From Chionis minor (taxonomy: Eukaryota; Chordata; Aves; Charadriiformes; Chionididae), in assembly GCA_013398295.1 (NCBI GenBank), contig VZSF01006981.1, forward strand, positions 62,001-126,000: a DNA stretch of 64,000 nucleotides. The letters are read 5' to 3'. Shown here one piece after another: positions 14,486-25,125 of the stretch (positions within the stretch are counted from its first letter, which is position 1; each line of letters begins with the position of its first letter). Below the pieces are notes generated by a model. The model was not told the DNA's origin, did not search any database, and saw nothing but the letters and a program-made list of their open reading frames with translations. Made by a program: the position numbers and the translations under genes.

Positions 14486-14956
14486 CATAGAATCCCTTAG
14501 GTTGGAAGAGACCTTCAAGATCATCGAGTCCAACCATAAACCTATGCCAAAACCACCCCTAAACCATGTCCCTCAGCACCACGTCTGCCCGGCTTTTAAA
14601 CACCTCCAGGGACGGAGATTCCACCACCTCCCTGGGCAGCCTGTGCCAATGCTTGAGAACCCTTTTGGTAAAGAAATTTTTCCTAATATCCAACCTAAAC
14701 CTCCCCTGGCACAACTTGAGGCCATTTCCTCTTCTCCTATTGCTTGTTCCTTGGGAGAAAAGATTGACCCTCACTTGGCTATAACCTCCTTTCAGGGAGT
14801 TGTAGAGAGTGAGAAGGTCTCCCCTCAACCTTCTCTTCTCCAGGCTAAACAATCCCAACTCCCTCAGCCGCTCCTCATGAGACTTATTCTCCAGACCCCT
14901 CACCAGCTCCGTTGCCCTTCTCTGGACAAGCTCCAGCACCTCAATGTCTCATGTAA
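14486..14956 (-). mobile_element. CR1 LINE 3' end fragment (about 470 bp)
   Basis: The minus strand encodes the C-terminal part of the CR1 reverse-transcriptase ORF (for example [20 protein letters not shown], then [10 protein letters not shown]). It runs into the CR1 3' UTR with GGTTGGACTCGATGATCTTG-like sequence and one octamer ATTCTATG at the 3' end (plus 14487-14494). The frame from 14939 to 14559 is largely intact, suggesting modest age. It is 5'-truncated like most CR1 copies and belongs to the same subfamily as the copy at 19047. Confidence 0.95.
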
Positions 14957-17900
14957 ACCTTCACTATCAAATTGGTCAGCGTGACCTTGTTAGAACAACA
15001 GGTTTTGTCTGGTAAATCAGCATGTGAAGTGGGCAACAGCTGTGCCAAAACCCGCCCCACCGTGGTAACGCTCTCTGTTAGAAACCATTCTTCTCAAAGC
15101 CAGCAGCTGTGCTAACTTCATTCGGTCCTGGAGACGCAACTTTGGAGTGACAGCGATCTAAGAAACGAGCAGAGTTTGGTTCTGCCTAAACGGAGGTGGA
15201 AGGAAAGCTCAGGAGAGATCTTCAAAGCAACAACTGAGGGGCTGTAGTGGCACCTGGAAGTGCTTTGCAAGCCTTCTCCACACCCGGCTTTCAACCCTTT
15301 GCTACTGAGGGAGCACGTAAGGGTCTTCCTGATGCCGGGGTCCATTACACTTGGTGCTGTGCTTACAGTGGCAGCACTTGCCTCAGAGTTTAATGCCTAA
15401 AACGCCTTAAAAAGACATTCAAATGTCTAAAAGATGCTGTAATCACAACAAGTGAGAACCGCAGAAGGATACAATGACCAAACTGATAATCACCTATTCC
15501 AGTTCTAGTTATGCCACTTGTAATAATAAAATACGCGATGCTGTAAAACAGTCAAGAACTTTATTATTCTAGATTGCCATCAGCATAAATGGGAGCAGGA
15601 TTCAACCCCTTTGGACTGTAGTGTTGGTATGAGCGCAAGGAAAAAAAAACCGACATTGCCATTGGCCTTTTGTGGTTTAATACCCTCTAGTTATTTGGGG
15701 AAATGAGTGTGCTGCTGCCTCTCCTTCTAACCTCATCCCAAGTCAAGAGGAAAACCTTTTTTGGCATCAGGAAGAAGGTAGAGCACACTCTACAGACAGC
15801 CGTATTTCAGAGATACACAGGAAATCAGGCAAAGGGAAACACCTTAGAGTAAAACACATGGAAAGCTGGAAATACCGTTAACCAACAGACCTGAGCTTCA
15901 GCAGCTCAACATGAGAACTACAAAAACTGGGAGAAACCCCCACAATGCTAAAGAAGTTTCCCAGTTCTCTTGTTAGTAGACAAGCTTGTTTCTGATCAAG
16001 CCTGAAACAGTTTATGCAAAGAAGGGTCTGAAATAGTGCATATACAGACAGATAGATTTCTGCTCCATGCAACAGGATTTGCTGTTGCTGTAATCCGAGA
16101 ACAGAAAGTCAAGAACTTGGAGGTCAGAAAGCTCAACCTTCGTTCTGGCCTTTTATGTTTGCAGGAAGGAAGGAGACGTTTTCCGAGCTGAGGATTTTGC
16201 TATCAACAGATCATCTCCTGGCTCCAAAGGTCCCCGTCTCCACCATCCTCCCAGCTGCGTGCCACTTTGCTCTGAGCCAGGCCGTGCAAAGAGTTAGCAC
16301 CAAAACTGCTGTAGCTAGCCATGGATTTGGCCTGGATTCGCCTGGGAGCAAGGCACAAAACGCTGGCAGGCTGTGGTGGGAAGCAGGAAGACATGTCTAA
16401 CCTGCAGGTTGGGCCAGTAGTCCCCTCAACCAGCAAAGGCAGCGTTCTTGTGCAACTGACAGCATCTTCTCCTGGGTGTGGCCATGCTGGTTTCAAAAAA
16501 CTGCCCTCCGAGCTGGTCGTGAACACATTTTCGGCCAGTCAACACGCCCAGTGTCATCAGCCCCAAGGCAGGGGCTGCTGAGAGACCTGTCCCCTCCCGC
16601 AGCTGGAATAGAACCACATCCCCCACAATGTCTTCTGGCCCCCAGGCAGGGGGCCAGTTCCTGACCCGTGCCAGCAGAGCCACCCACTGGACACTAGAAA
16701 AAGCCAGATCAGACTCAGATTCTTTACGCCTTTCTGTAGAAAATGCTGCTCTATCCCCGTAACCTCACCTGCACGTGCAATGCTGCTGGGTTTGTTTCGG
16801 TTGACCTGCCTGAGGGCAAATCCATAAGCCAAACACCCACCTGAAGCTTGCTGAACATTGCTCCTGCGTTGGGCAACAGAGCCGTCTCCCATCCTGAAGG
16901 GCTGAGGGTCCTGGGAAGAGACGGCGAGGTCTCTGTCGGCGGTACCGCGCTTACCCGTGTCTTTCCTCATCTGCTTCGGGCTGTAGAGTCCAAACTAGTG
17001 ACCAGGCGAGTCTCAGTCCTCCCGCCAGGCACTGCAGGCAGCCGGGAGCCAAGGACAGAGAGCCGTGAGATAAAGGTGCTTCTTCTGGCAGCCTCCACTG
17101 TTCGCGGCAATAAGGTGCCTCCAACCCCTTGGCTGCAGTCCCGAGGGCCACCCGGGGCTTCCCAAGGGAGAAGTCTGGGGAAGCGAGGAGGGGTCAGCCC
17201 TGCAGTGGTGAACCAGCACTAGCACTGGGCAGACGCTGGGCAGCTGCGCTCCCGCCAGGCACCACCCAGGGAGCTGCGTCACTCGGGCAAGCTGAGAATT
17301 TCCCAACAGTCTCCCACTGGGAAATCTGCCTGGATCTCAGGCTTGCTCCCAAAAGGAAGCACGTGCCCTCCCGGAGTTTGGAAAAGCCCTGCAAGGCACC
17401 TCGTCTTGCTTTTCTGTGGGAAGCACCCGGGCTGTGGCCCCACAGCCCTGCTACTCATGGGCTTCACCTGCTCACAGCTTCCCACCTCTTCCAGCTGGAG
17501 CCCTCCTCCCCTCCGCACAGTGCCAGCGGGCATCAGAGGCTGTGCTGCCCTCTCTGCAGCTGGATCCTCCCGTTGACTCCCTCTTCCCACAGCCGATCCC
17601 CGCTCCCTGCCCCACATGCAGAAACACGCTGCTTGGTCCTGCCTCAGCTGGCTGGCGTTTGCCTCACCGCCTCTGCGAGGATCTCAGCCCCGTAAACAGG
17701 CAAGCTTGATTTCCTCTGCATGTTTTCTGGTGTTCGCCATTCCCCAAGAACACCTCCTTCAGATTCAGGGGTGACTTCGTCTGCCATCTAAAAAGTTGCC
17801 ACCTGTCACCAGAGAGTGCCCAGCACATCCCCGAGCTCATATCTACCTGTCTGCGCTTGCATGACATGGGACTCGCCCCAGCAAAGCCAAGGTGGGACTC

Positions 17901-19046
17901 AGCATGGATGCAAACCTGGTTCTCCTGCAAGCTTCCCTGCAGAGAGCTCCAAGGAAGCAAAGAGGCTGTCCGGAAGGAGGGGGAAAAAAAACCAATTTAC
18001 CAAATCTCCTGAACCTGCAGCTGTCCCACATGCCGAGAGGAGATGCCTTTTTAGCTGGCAGCAGCACACGTGCTTAAGATACAGGGAGCAGCCCCTCGCA
18101 TACCACTCATTTATAGCAAGACAAGTGGGAGACATGTCCCATTCTCCCCCATGGATGACTCAAGAGCTGTTCCTCTGGGGAGGAAGGATGAAATAATGTT
18201 GAATTTTAGCTGCTGTTAGAGCAGCTCAGAGCATGTTGCTAGGCACCAGCTGCAGGAATCGCCTGCAGGTGCTTTCACAGGAGGGGTTGGGCTGGTTTAC
18301 TGGTGCAGTCCAAGTGCCAAATACCTTTGAAACGGGCATAATCTGCTCTCAGCCTTGAAAGAGCTGTTGCACAATCTCCCCAGGATTAAGGGTTCAAATC
18401 CCCACAGCCGGAGGAGGGTAGTGGACAGACTCTGGAGCCACGCTGGCCTGCACCGGCTGCATTTGGGTTCTCTCTGGGGTGGCGGTACACAGCCTGCCCG
18501 TGGAGGTGGCAGTCTTACAGGTGCAAACGGGAGCCTTTCCCCCTGGCTTCCCTTATCTGAGTGATTGAAATCTTCAAAGGATTAAATGGCTACATGGTTT
18601 TCCTCTGCTTCCGGAAATGACGCTGTGTAACCAACCGAAGCCTTCACGTGCAAGTGTTGGTTCAAATGGACCCCTCTTGTCTGGGTCTGTATAAACACAG
18701 TGCCGTTTCCACATCGCTGTTATGCAGAAGCACAGCAAGAAGCAGCTGCCGTTGAAGCCTGGGCTGGGTGCGGATGCCTGCGGCGGCGGCTGTAGCGCCC
18801 ATACGCCTGCAAAGCCCAGGGCTGCCCCGCTGCAAAGACCGCTCTGTCCACAGACAGCACGCTGCCTCCAGCCTCCCCCAGGGGACACATCTGCCTGCTC
18901 TGCGGGGATTTCTGACCTGCCTCTCGAAAAACCAGCCCAGCTGTGCTACGGGGGAGTACGCACGCAGGTGTTAAATGCCACCATGGTGGAACGTGTTTCC
19001 ACGCAGCTTTGAAACTGCTTTTTCTCACCTGACCTGGGCATCTAGG
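14957..19046. other. Intergenic stretch between two CR1 copies
   Basis: No recognisable gene. GC content climbs from about 16150 onward and produces many overlapping chance frames on both strands, up to about 188 codons at 17129-17695, none with a known protein signature. Confidence 0.5.
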
Positions 19047-19461
19047 GGTCTACAGAACAAGTCTTATGAGGAGCGGCTGAGAGAATTGGGATTGTTTAGC
19101 CTGGAGAAGAGAAGGTTGAGGGGAGACATTCTCACTCTCTACAACTCCCTGAAAGGAGGTTATAGCCAGGTGGGGTCAATGTCTTCTCCCAAGGAACAAG
19201 CGATAGGACAAGAGAAAATGGCCTCAAGTTGTGCCAGGGGAGGTTTAGGTTGGATATTAGGAAAAACTTCTTTACCAAAAGGGTTCTCAAGCATTGGAAG
19301 AGGCTGCCCAGGGAGGTGGTGGAATCACCATCCCTGGAGGTATTTAAAAGACGGGTAGATGTGGTGCTGAGGGACATGGTTTAGGGGTGATTTTGGCATA
19401 GGTTTATGGTTGGACTCGATGATCTTGAAGGTCTCTTCCAACCCAAGTGATTCTATCATCT
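19047..19461 (+). mobile_element. CR1 LINE 3' end fragment (about 415 bp)
   Basis: 5'-truncated plus-strand copy of the subfamily found at 14486-14956. It begins near the [20 protein letters not shown] coding segment and ends GTCTCTTCCAACCCAAGTGATTCTAT. The CR1 reading frame is broken in its second half. It is in inverted orientation to the 14.5-kb copy. Confidence 0.95.
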
Positions 19462-19765
19462 CTAAGCACCTCTGGTGTTCAGGTCCCCTTGGTGGCATTT
19501 CCCGAATGTCTCCTTATGGCCAGCAAGGCCACCACAGAAAAGTTTTCCACACCTGCTCACTTTAGCTCCCAAACTTCTTGTCCTGGAAAAAGAGGAATCG
19601 CTCTGGCTGTCGCTGTGATGCCTATCAAACGTCTTCCTGAGACAACCATGCCAGCCATCAAACCTGTACAGCCTCCCGAGGCACGGAGCTGCGTCTGCTT
19701 TGCTGGTACAGGCAGCGTGGCGCTCGGCTGGAGGAAGGAGCCGTCCCTGCGGGGGTGCCAGTGTG

Positions 19766-19927
19766 ATGGGTGACACTGTGCTGCAGTCCACCCTACTACT
19801 GCTGGTTCTGCACAGCGCAGCCTGCACAGAGCAGGCTACCAGCCGTATTTGGGATGAGAGAAAATACCCCACCATCGCAGGGGCACCAGTGTCAACTCGG
19901 AGCCTTACTTGGAAAAATGCCATGTAG
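19766..19927 (+). CDS. Speculative 53-codon secreted-peptide ORF
   Basis: ATG at 19766 has G at -3 and +4, a fair Kozak context. The peptide starts MGDTVLQSTLLLLVLHSAAC, which looks like a signal peptide with a Leu-rich core and small residues near a possible cleavage site. It then has a short charged tail and a TAG stop. A perfect AATAAA is 20 bp after the stop (19947-19952), with a T/G-rich stretch behind it. No family is recognised, and a chance frame remains the likelier explanation. Confidence 0.15.
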   Translation: MGDTVLQSTLLLLVLHSAACTEQATSRIWDERKYPTIAGAPVSTRSLTWKNAM

Positions 19928-19946
19928 ACTTTTTATTCTTTAATGT

Positions 19947-19952
19947 AATAAA
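19947..19952 (+). terminator. Candidate poly(A) signal AATAAA
   Basis: AATAAA, then about 17 nt, then TTGCTTAGTGTGCTG, a downstream T/G-rich element. This is the arrangement of a mammalian or avian cleavage site, in a region with no established plus-strand gene. Confidence 0.25.
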
Positions 19953-22900
19953 ATGAGACTGGTTGCTTAGTGTGCTGCAGGTATTTGCTAGGAAACACTA
20001 TCAGCACCGGCTGTAGCTTTTAGAGGACATTTGTCCGTGCAGCTCAACTGATCTTTCGTATCGCAAGCCAAGTTGGGGCTCCCTACGGGGCAAAGCATCA
20101 CTGTGTGATACTGGTTTGAGAGAAGTGGTGTGGCTTTACAGCTGGGGAGGGTATTTTGCAGGGAGCCCTGTGCAGGCAGACCTGCTTGCGCGTGGGGTTG
20201 AGTATGATTGCCCTGGCATACAAAGGGTGCTAATTACACCGTGGAGTTTATTTGCATCCTTTGCAGCTACGTGACTCTGGCTCTTGCTGGGCAAGATTTA
20301 CAGGTCCTCACAAGGAGGCAGGTGGTTTCTTCCCAGGGTTTCCCATGGTTTCTTCCCATGCAAGTCCAGACTAGCTGCATAGAGGTGAGTTGTGCTTAAA
20401 AGATTCTGCTGGGAGTTCCCACAGCACCAGAGAAGCCGAGCTGCAGCTCTCATTGTCCGTTCCTGGAGGGCAAATCCCCTTCAACACAGGCTCCCCCACA
20501 CACCCTTGGATGAGGCTGCATCAACCCACCGCTCCATTTACCCATGTGGCCACAGCCCACCCTGCCCAGCTCAGGAGAAGTTTTGGACTAGCATGGGCTG
20601 CCTCGCCAAGGACTCAGGGACCTCAAAGACATGGTAGCTGTCAGCAGGAGCTGGCGTGAGACCCGCTGATGGCAGCACCTACAGGAAACCCCAGATCAGA
20701 TGGTGACCTGAGCTTCTCCCACCAGCACTAGGGGCTTACGAGAGGGCGCCTGGGGCAGCAGCACCATCCAGGGCTGGATGACTGCTACGCTCTGCTCTGA
20801 ACCAGGCCTGGATCTGGGGCATGATCCTTAACACACCGATGAAACTGACAGATCCAACCTCTGGCATTGAATCAAAGCCTGACGCTGAGTCTAGATGTGA
20901 AGGACCAGATCAGTTCTGCCATCTGCATCTGCCATCTTCCTCTGGGCCAAGCTAAGGACGCAAAGCAGAACATGCCATTTAATCTGGCTGGATGAATGTG
21001 TGAATTAATTAGATTTAATCTACTCACAATAAAATCTAGAACACGCTGTAGAAAAATGGTGTTTAATCTTTCTCCAAGCCTCTTTGTATGCATCTGAGCA
21101 GGTGGCCCTCAGCGTAGCCGTGGGTGATCACAGTGAAATGAGAAGCCAAGTTTTAGCAGCCCCCAGAGGATGGGGCTGAGATCAGGGTCCTGTTGCCTTC
21201 GGATTTGTGCCAGTCTGATTCAGAAGTTCTCCTGTCCCAGAACCTCTCTGTGTGACAGAAGAGAGCACGGGGAAGGCAGGGGAATGTGGGGAAGGCATGA
21301 TCACGGGGGCAGGTACCTGTCAGCCCCAGACCTGCTCCCGAGCTTACTGGAGAGGCAGCAGGGCTTGTGTCCACGGGGTCCCCATGTTCGCCACGGTGCA
21401 CTCAGGAACTGCCGAGGGCTGTGCTGCCCCGCTGGCTCCAGGGGGGGTTCAGCAACTTGCAGGTCTCCCCTTGCCGAGCTGAGAACCGCACTCCTGTGGC
21501 CCAGGTGAGGGTGACAAAATGGAGGCAGCCACTCCGACGTCACGGAAGTGAAGTGCATGTGTCCTTTGGGAAAAGAACAGTGCCAGGTCACCGCTGGGGA
21601 CTGCTCATGGAGAGCGCGGCTGGGTCCAAAGACCGTCCAATGGATTTGGGTGCTGTCCTGCACACTGGCTCCACGTCAGCTTGCTCTGCAGCCGGTCAGC
21701 CCCAAACAGCCCAGTAATGCACTGGCTTTTGTCGCACGGAGGTAGTTTGACAAAAGAAGCTCCACTGACTCATTAGAAGGAAAAACATAAAATGATTTGG
21801 AAATAATTCATCATTTTGTGCGGCTGAAGTAACACTAACTTGCGAGAAACAGAGAAACAGTGAAAGAAGGAGAGGGAGAAGGCATTTTATTCCTTTCCCG
21901 ATTCAGCCTGCCCTGGATAACCGCAGCCTCGCTGCAGCAGAGGACTGGAGGGTTTGCTGCCCAAACCAAAGGCAAATTCATTTGAGATCCAGGGATTAAG
22001 ATACAATTGTTTGATCTCAGATTAAACAGCGGATAAGCACCACAAAGGATAGCTTAAAACATTTGGAAAGGTGTTAAGGAAAATCAAGCAGGATTAAATA
22101 ACAAAATAGCTGCATTAACCTAGAATCCCTCCCTGGATCACGGGAAGCCAGGCAGGGCAGAGCCGGCTGGCAGGGACAGGCGAGCACGCTGGGTGCCACG
22201 GCTCTGCAGTATTTGGGGATTGAGCCACTGGCTGCACGGGAAGAGCAGGGCAGCTTGCCGGCCGGGACAGGCGGGCTGTGCGTGGGTACAAGTGACCTGG
22301 CAGAGCCAGTGTCCCACCCCAGCCCCACCAGTCCCACGCAGGGCTCTCTGGGGATGATGCAAGGGCAGCTCAGGGTCTCCACTGTCCCGGAGCAGCCTCA
22401 GGGATGGAGCAGAAGGGCCGGCAGGGGACCTGGGCTCATGACTCCCACTGGCTTTGTGAGCAGCGTTTTGGGAGGAGAGGAGCACCAGGGCTGCCACGGG
22501 GCTGTCACTCTGGATGAGGGACGTTTGGCAGGTGCATGAGACACTTCACACCATCCCTGTCCCCCGGTGCTCCCACACCGGCGCTGGCCTCTGGCTGCCG
22601 AGCTGGTTCTCAGCACGGCCCCACTGCTTGCGCTACCCTGACTTCTATACGGGGAGACACAGAGCAAAACAGAGAAACCTGGAGCATCTTTGCTCCACCA
22701 CGCAGGGCCAGTGCAGCATTCCGAAATGCAAGCAAGGGGTAACTCAAGCTTCTTCAGTGCCATCTGGCCATCCCCTTGCGTTTCTATTGCCCACCCACTC
22801 TCCGAGTTGAAAACAACAGGAACTCATCCTGCCCCACACTGGTTCTTTGCTCCTTACTGAACTGCTCTCCCTTGCCCTCAGGGGAGAACGGACACCTGCC

Positions 22901-24846
22901 AAAAACCCTTATTAGGAAGAAATTATCCAGCAAAAATAGGCTAGCTAGCTGTAGAAGCGTGCTGGAGGACAGCAACCCCAGGGCAGCGAGGCTCGGGCTC
23001 TGAGCACAGTGTGGCTGCTTCCCAGCCTTGCTTTGGGAGCTTTCCCTGCCGGTGTGGTTTCTTTTCCTGGCCTGTATTTTCTAGGACAAACCATCCAGCT
23101 CCCTCGAGTGACTGCTCTTTTGCAGCCAGCAGGGATCATTGCTAGCCCTTTCCACAGGTTTCCCAATGTTCTCCACATGCCAGTTCCAGCTACTGCCTTC
23201 TGCAGCACCTTCGAAATCATTACTGCAGTGCTGTTAAATGGGTGGCAGTCCCAGATGGGCAGCACCACCCGAAATGAGTGCCTGGGGACTGTGGCACTGG
23301 CCCGACCCCTACATGCTGGCAGCCGCTGCATGGGGGCTCCACGGCTGAGCCCCAGCTTCCACTCCGCTGCAGCTTTATGAAATGCAGAGAGCAGCCGTGC
23401 GGCTGGGGGACACAGAGCTGTGCTGGATGGACGCTGAGTCTTTGACCTTGCCCAGACCCGGTGGAGACCCAGCGTCCAGCACGGATCCCTGGCTGCGCCC
23501 ATGGAGCCACAGCATCATGCCGATAAACACCATCCTTTTCTCAGCCACCTTCCCACTGTGCCCATCGGGACACTGGCTTTAACAAGAGGTTGGTGCCTGC
23601 GTCACCCAAAAGCACCTTGCAACGAGGAACCCCCAAGGGAAAGGTACAAGCACTAGATTGCCTGAAAGCATTTTTCTTTCTTTTCTTCTACAGAGGACGG
23701 CCATCCTGCAAACCACAGCCCATTTTCCAGGCTGCCCCACCACCAGCCGCGGCCACCTGGCAGGCGCAGTGACCCCGAGCGATTATTTAACAGCGGATTG
23801 TATAACAGAGCGGCACAGACATTACATTTCTGTCCCTGACCTCAGCCTTGGGACATCTCCCACCCTGAAAACTTCCAGTCTAATCTTTCAGACCTTGGGG
23901 GAGCAGCCTTGGGCATCTGACACCATCCTTCAGAGAGGAATGATCAGCGGGGAGCAGCTTGCTCCGGGTAGGACCAGGCTGCCCGGCACATCCCAGTCTC
24001 ACAGAGTGGAGAAGAGGAGGGAGCCTAATGCCCCATCAAGGGCCCACACCAAGGTGTGGAGCCCAGACCCTGCCAAAATGCTCAGGCTGACCCTGCAAAG
24101 CCCCCTTGCTCCCTGGTATCCCTCTAAATAAAGCCTCTCTGGGTCAGGATGAGCTGTGCCAGCAAGGTAAAGACGGATCAGCCAGCCTTGGGCAGGGTGA
24201 GCCAGCTCCAGCAGCTCCTCTGGGCTCCAGCCGCGCTGCCTCCGCGGTCTGGGAGCACCTAAGCCCCTCGACCTGCCCCAGGAGGCAGTGGAGAGGCACC
24301 TGCGGCTCTGGAGACCCCCACGTAGTCTGGGGCTCCAGGCACATCAGCCTTGTCCTGGTGGTGTCCCCAAACTGCGTTGCTCCCCTGAAGATGCTCCTTC
24401 ATGTGCCTGAGGAGACAGTTCAGGGCAGTGCCCTACAGCCCTCGGGGGTCAGAAGGATGCTGCAACGTGGCAAGGAGACGGGCATGCACAGACCTCATCA
24501 CTTGTCACTTCCCAGCTGGTTCAGACCCATCTCATTCAGAAATTAATTAAACCCAGGTTCACCTGAAGCCTTATTGGAGCAGACACCACAAGGAGCTTGT
24601 TTCTGAGTTGGACTTCAGCTTGCCTCAGCTCTAAGCGTCCCTTTTCAACAGGTCTCAGTGGCTGTGTAGCCCCTCCAGGATGAGCAGGGATCTGCTGGGA
24701 AGCTGGAGAGGACCCAGCAGGGCCACGCGGCTGGTCGAGGTCAGGAACTGCTGCCTCCAGGGAGAGGTGGGGATGGCTGGCTTGGTTAGTTGGGAAGGAG
24801 AGGAGGTTGGGGTGATTTAGCGGAAGTCTACAGTGACTTGGAGGGA

Positions 24847-25125
24847 TGATACAGGGAGGATGGAGCCAAAGGCCTTCCAGTAGGTCCAGACAACGTAACG
24901 TGAAGCAAGAGACGGAGATGGCAGCCTGGCCGGTTCAGGTAGGGCATTAGGAAAAACTCCTTCCCTGGAAGGGTGGCGCAACCCTGGGACACAGAGAGGA
25001 GGGGCCTCCACCCTTGGAAGTTTTTCATCTCTAGCTCTGCAGGGCCCCAGCAACAGTCCTGCTCCAAGGGTTGGCTGGATCAGAGATCTCCACAGGACCC
25101 CTCCCTCCAGCACTAGTATGAGTCC
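24847..25125 (+). mobile_element. Old, diverged CR1 fragment
   Basis: The segment order matches a CR1 3' end but is heavily diverged: ACAGGGAGGATGGAGCC, then AGGAAAAACTCCTTCCCTGG, then GGGCCTCCACCCTTGGAAG, then GGTTGGCTGGATCAGAGATC and ACAGGACCCCTCCCTCC. No octamer tail remains. It comes from an older subfamily than the 14.5-, 19- and 34.6-kb copies. Confidence 0.65.

Larger units (their letters stand above)
19462..24846. other. GC-richer intergenic stretch
   Basis: Apart from the weak short ORF and poly(A) signal near 19.8-19.95 kb, no gene or repeat is recognised. Many open frames are explained by the low density of stop codons in GC-rich sequence. Confidence 0.45.

Noticed and set aside
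13427..14533. Long open frames (up to 368 codons) across the CpG island
   Set aside because: They are open only because about 145 codons are Ns; the remaining sequence is GC-driven and includes the CR1 edge.
14559..14939. 126-codon minus-strand frame as a host gene
   Set aside because: It is the C-terminal part of the CR1 LINE ORF2, a transposon remnant.
18391..18401. B-box-like GGTTCAAATCC suggesting a tRNA gene or tRNA-derived SINE
   Set aside because: No matching A-box, cloverleaf stems or SINE tail could be found around it.
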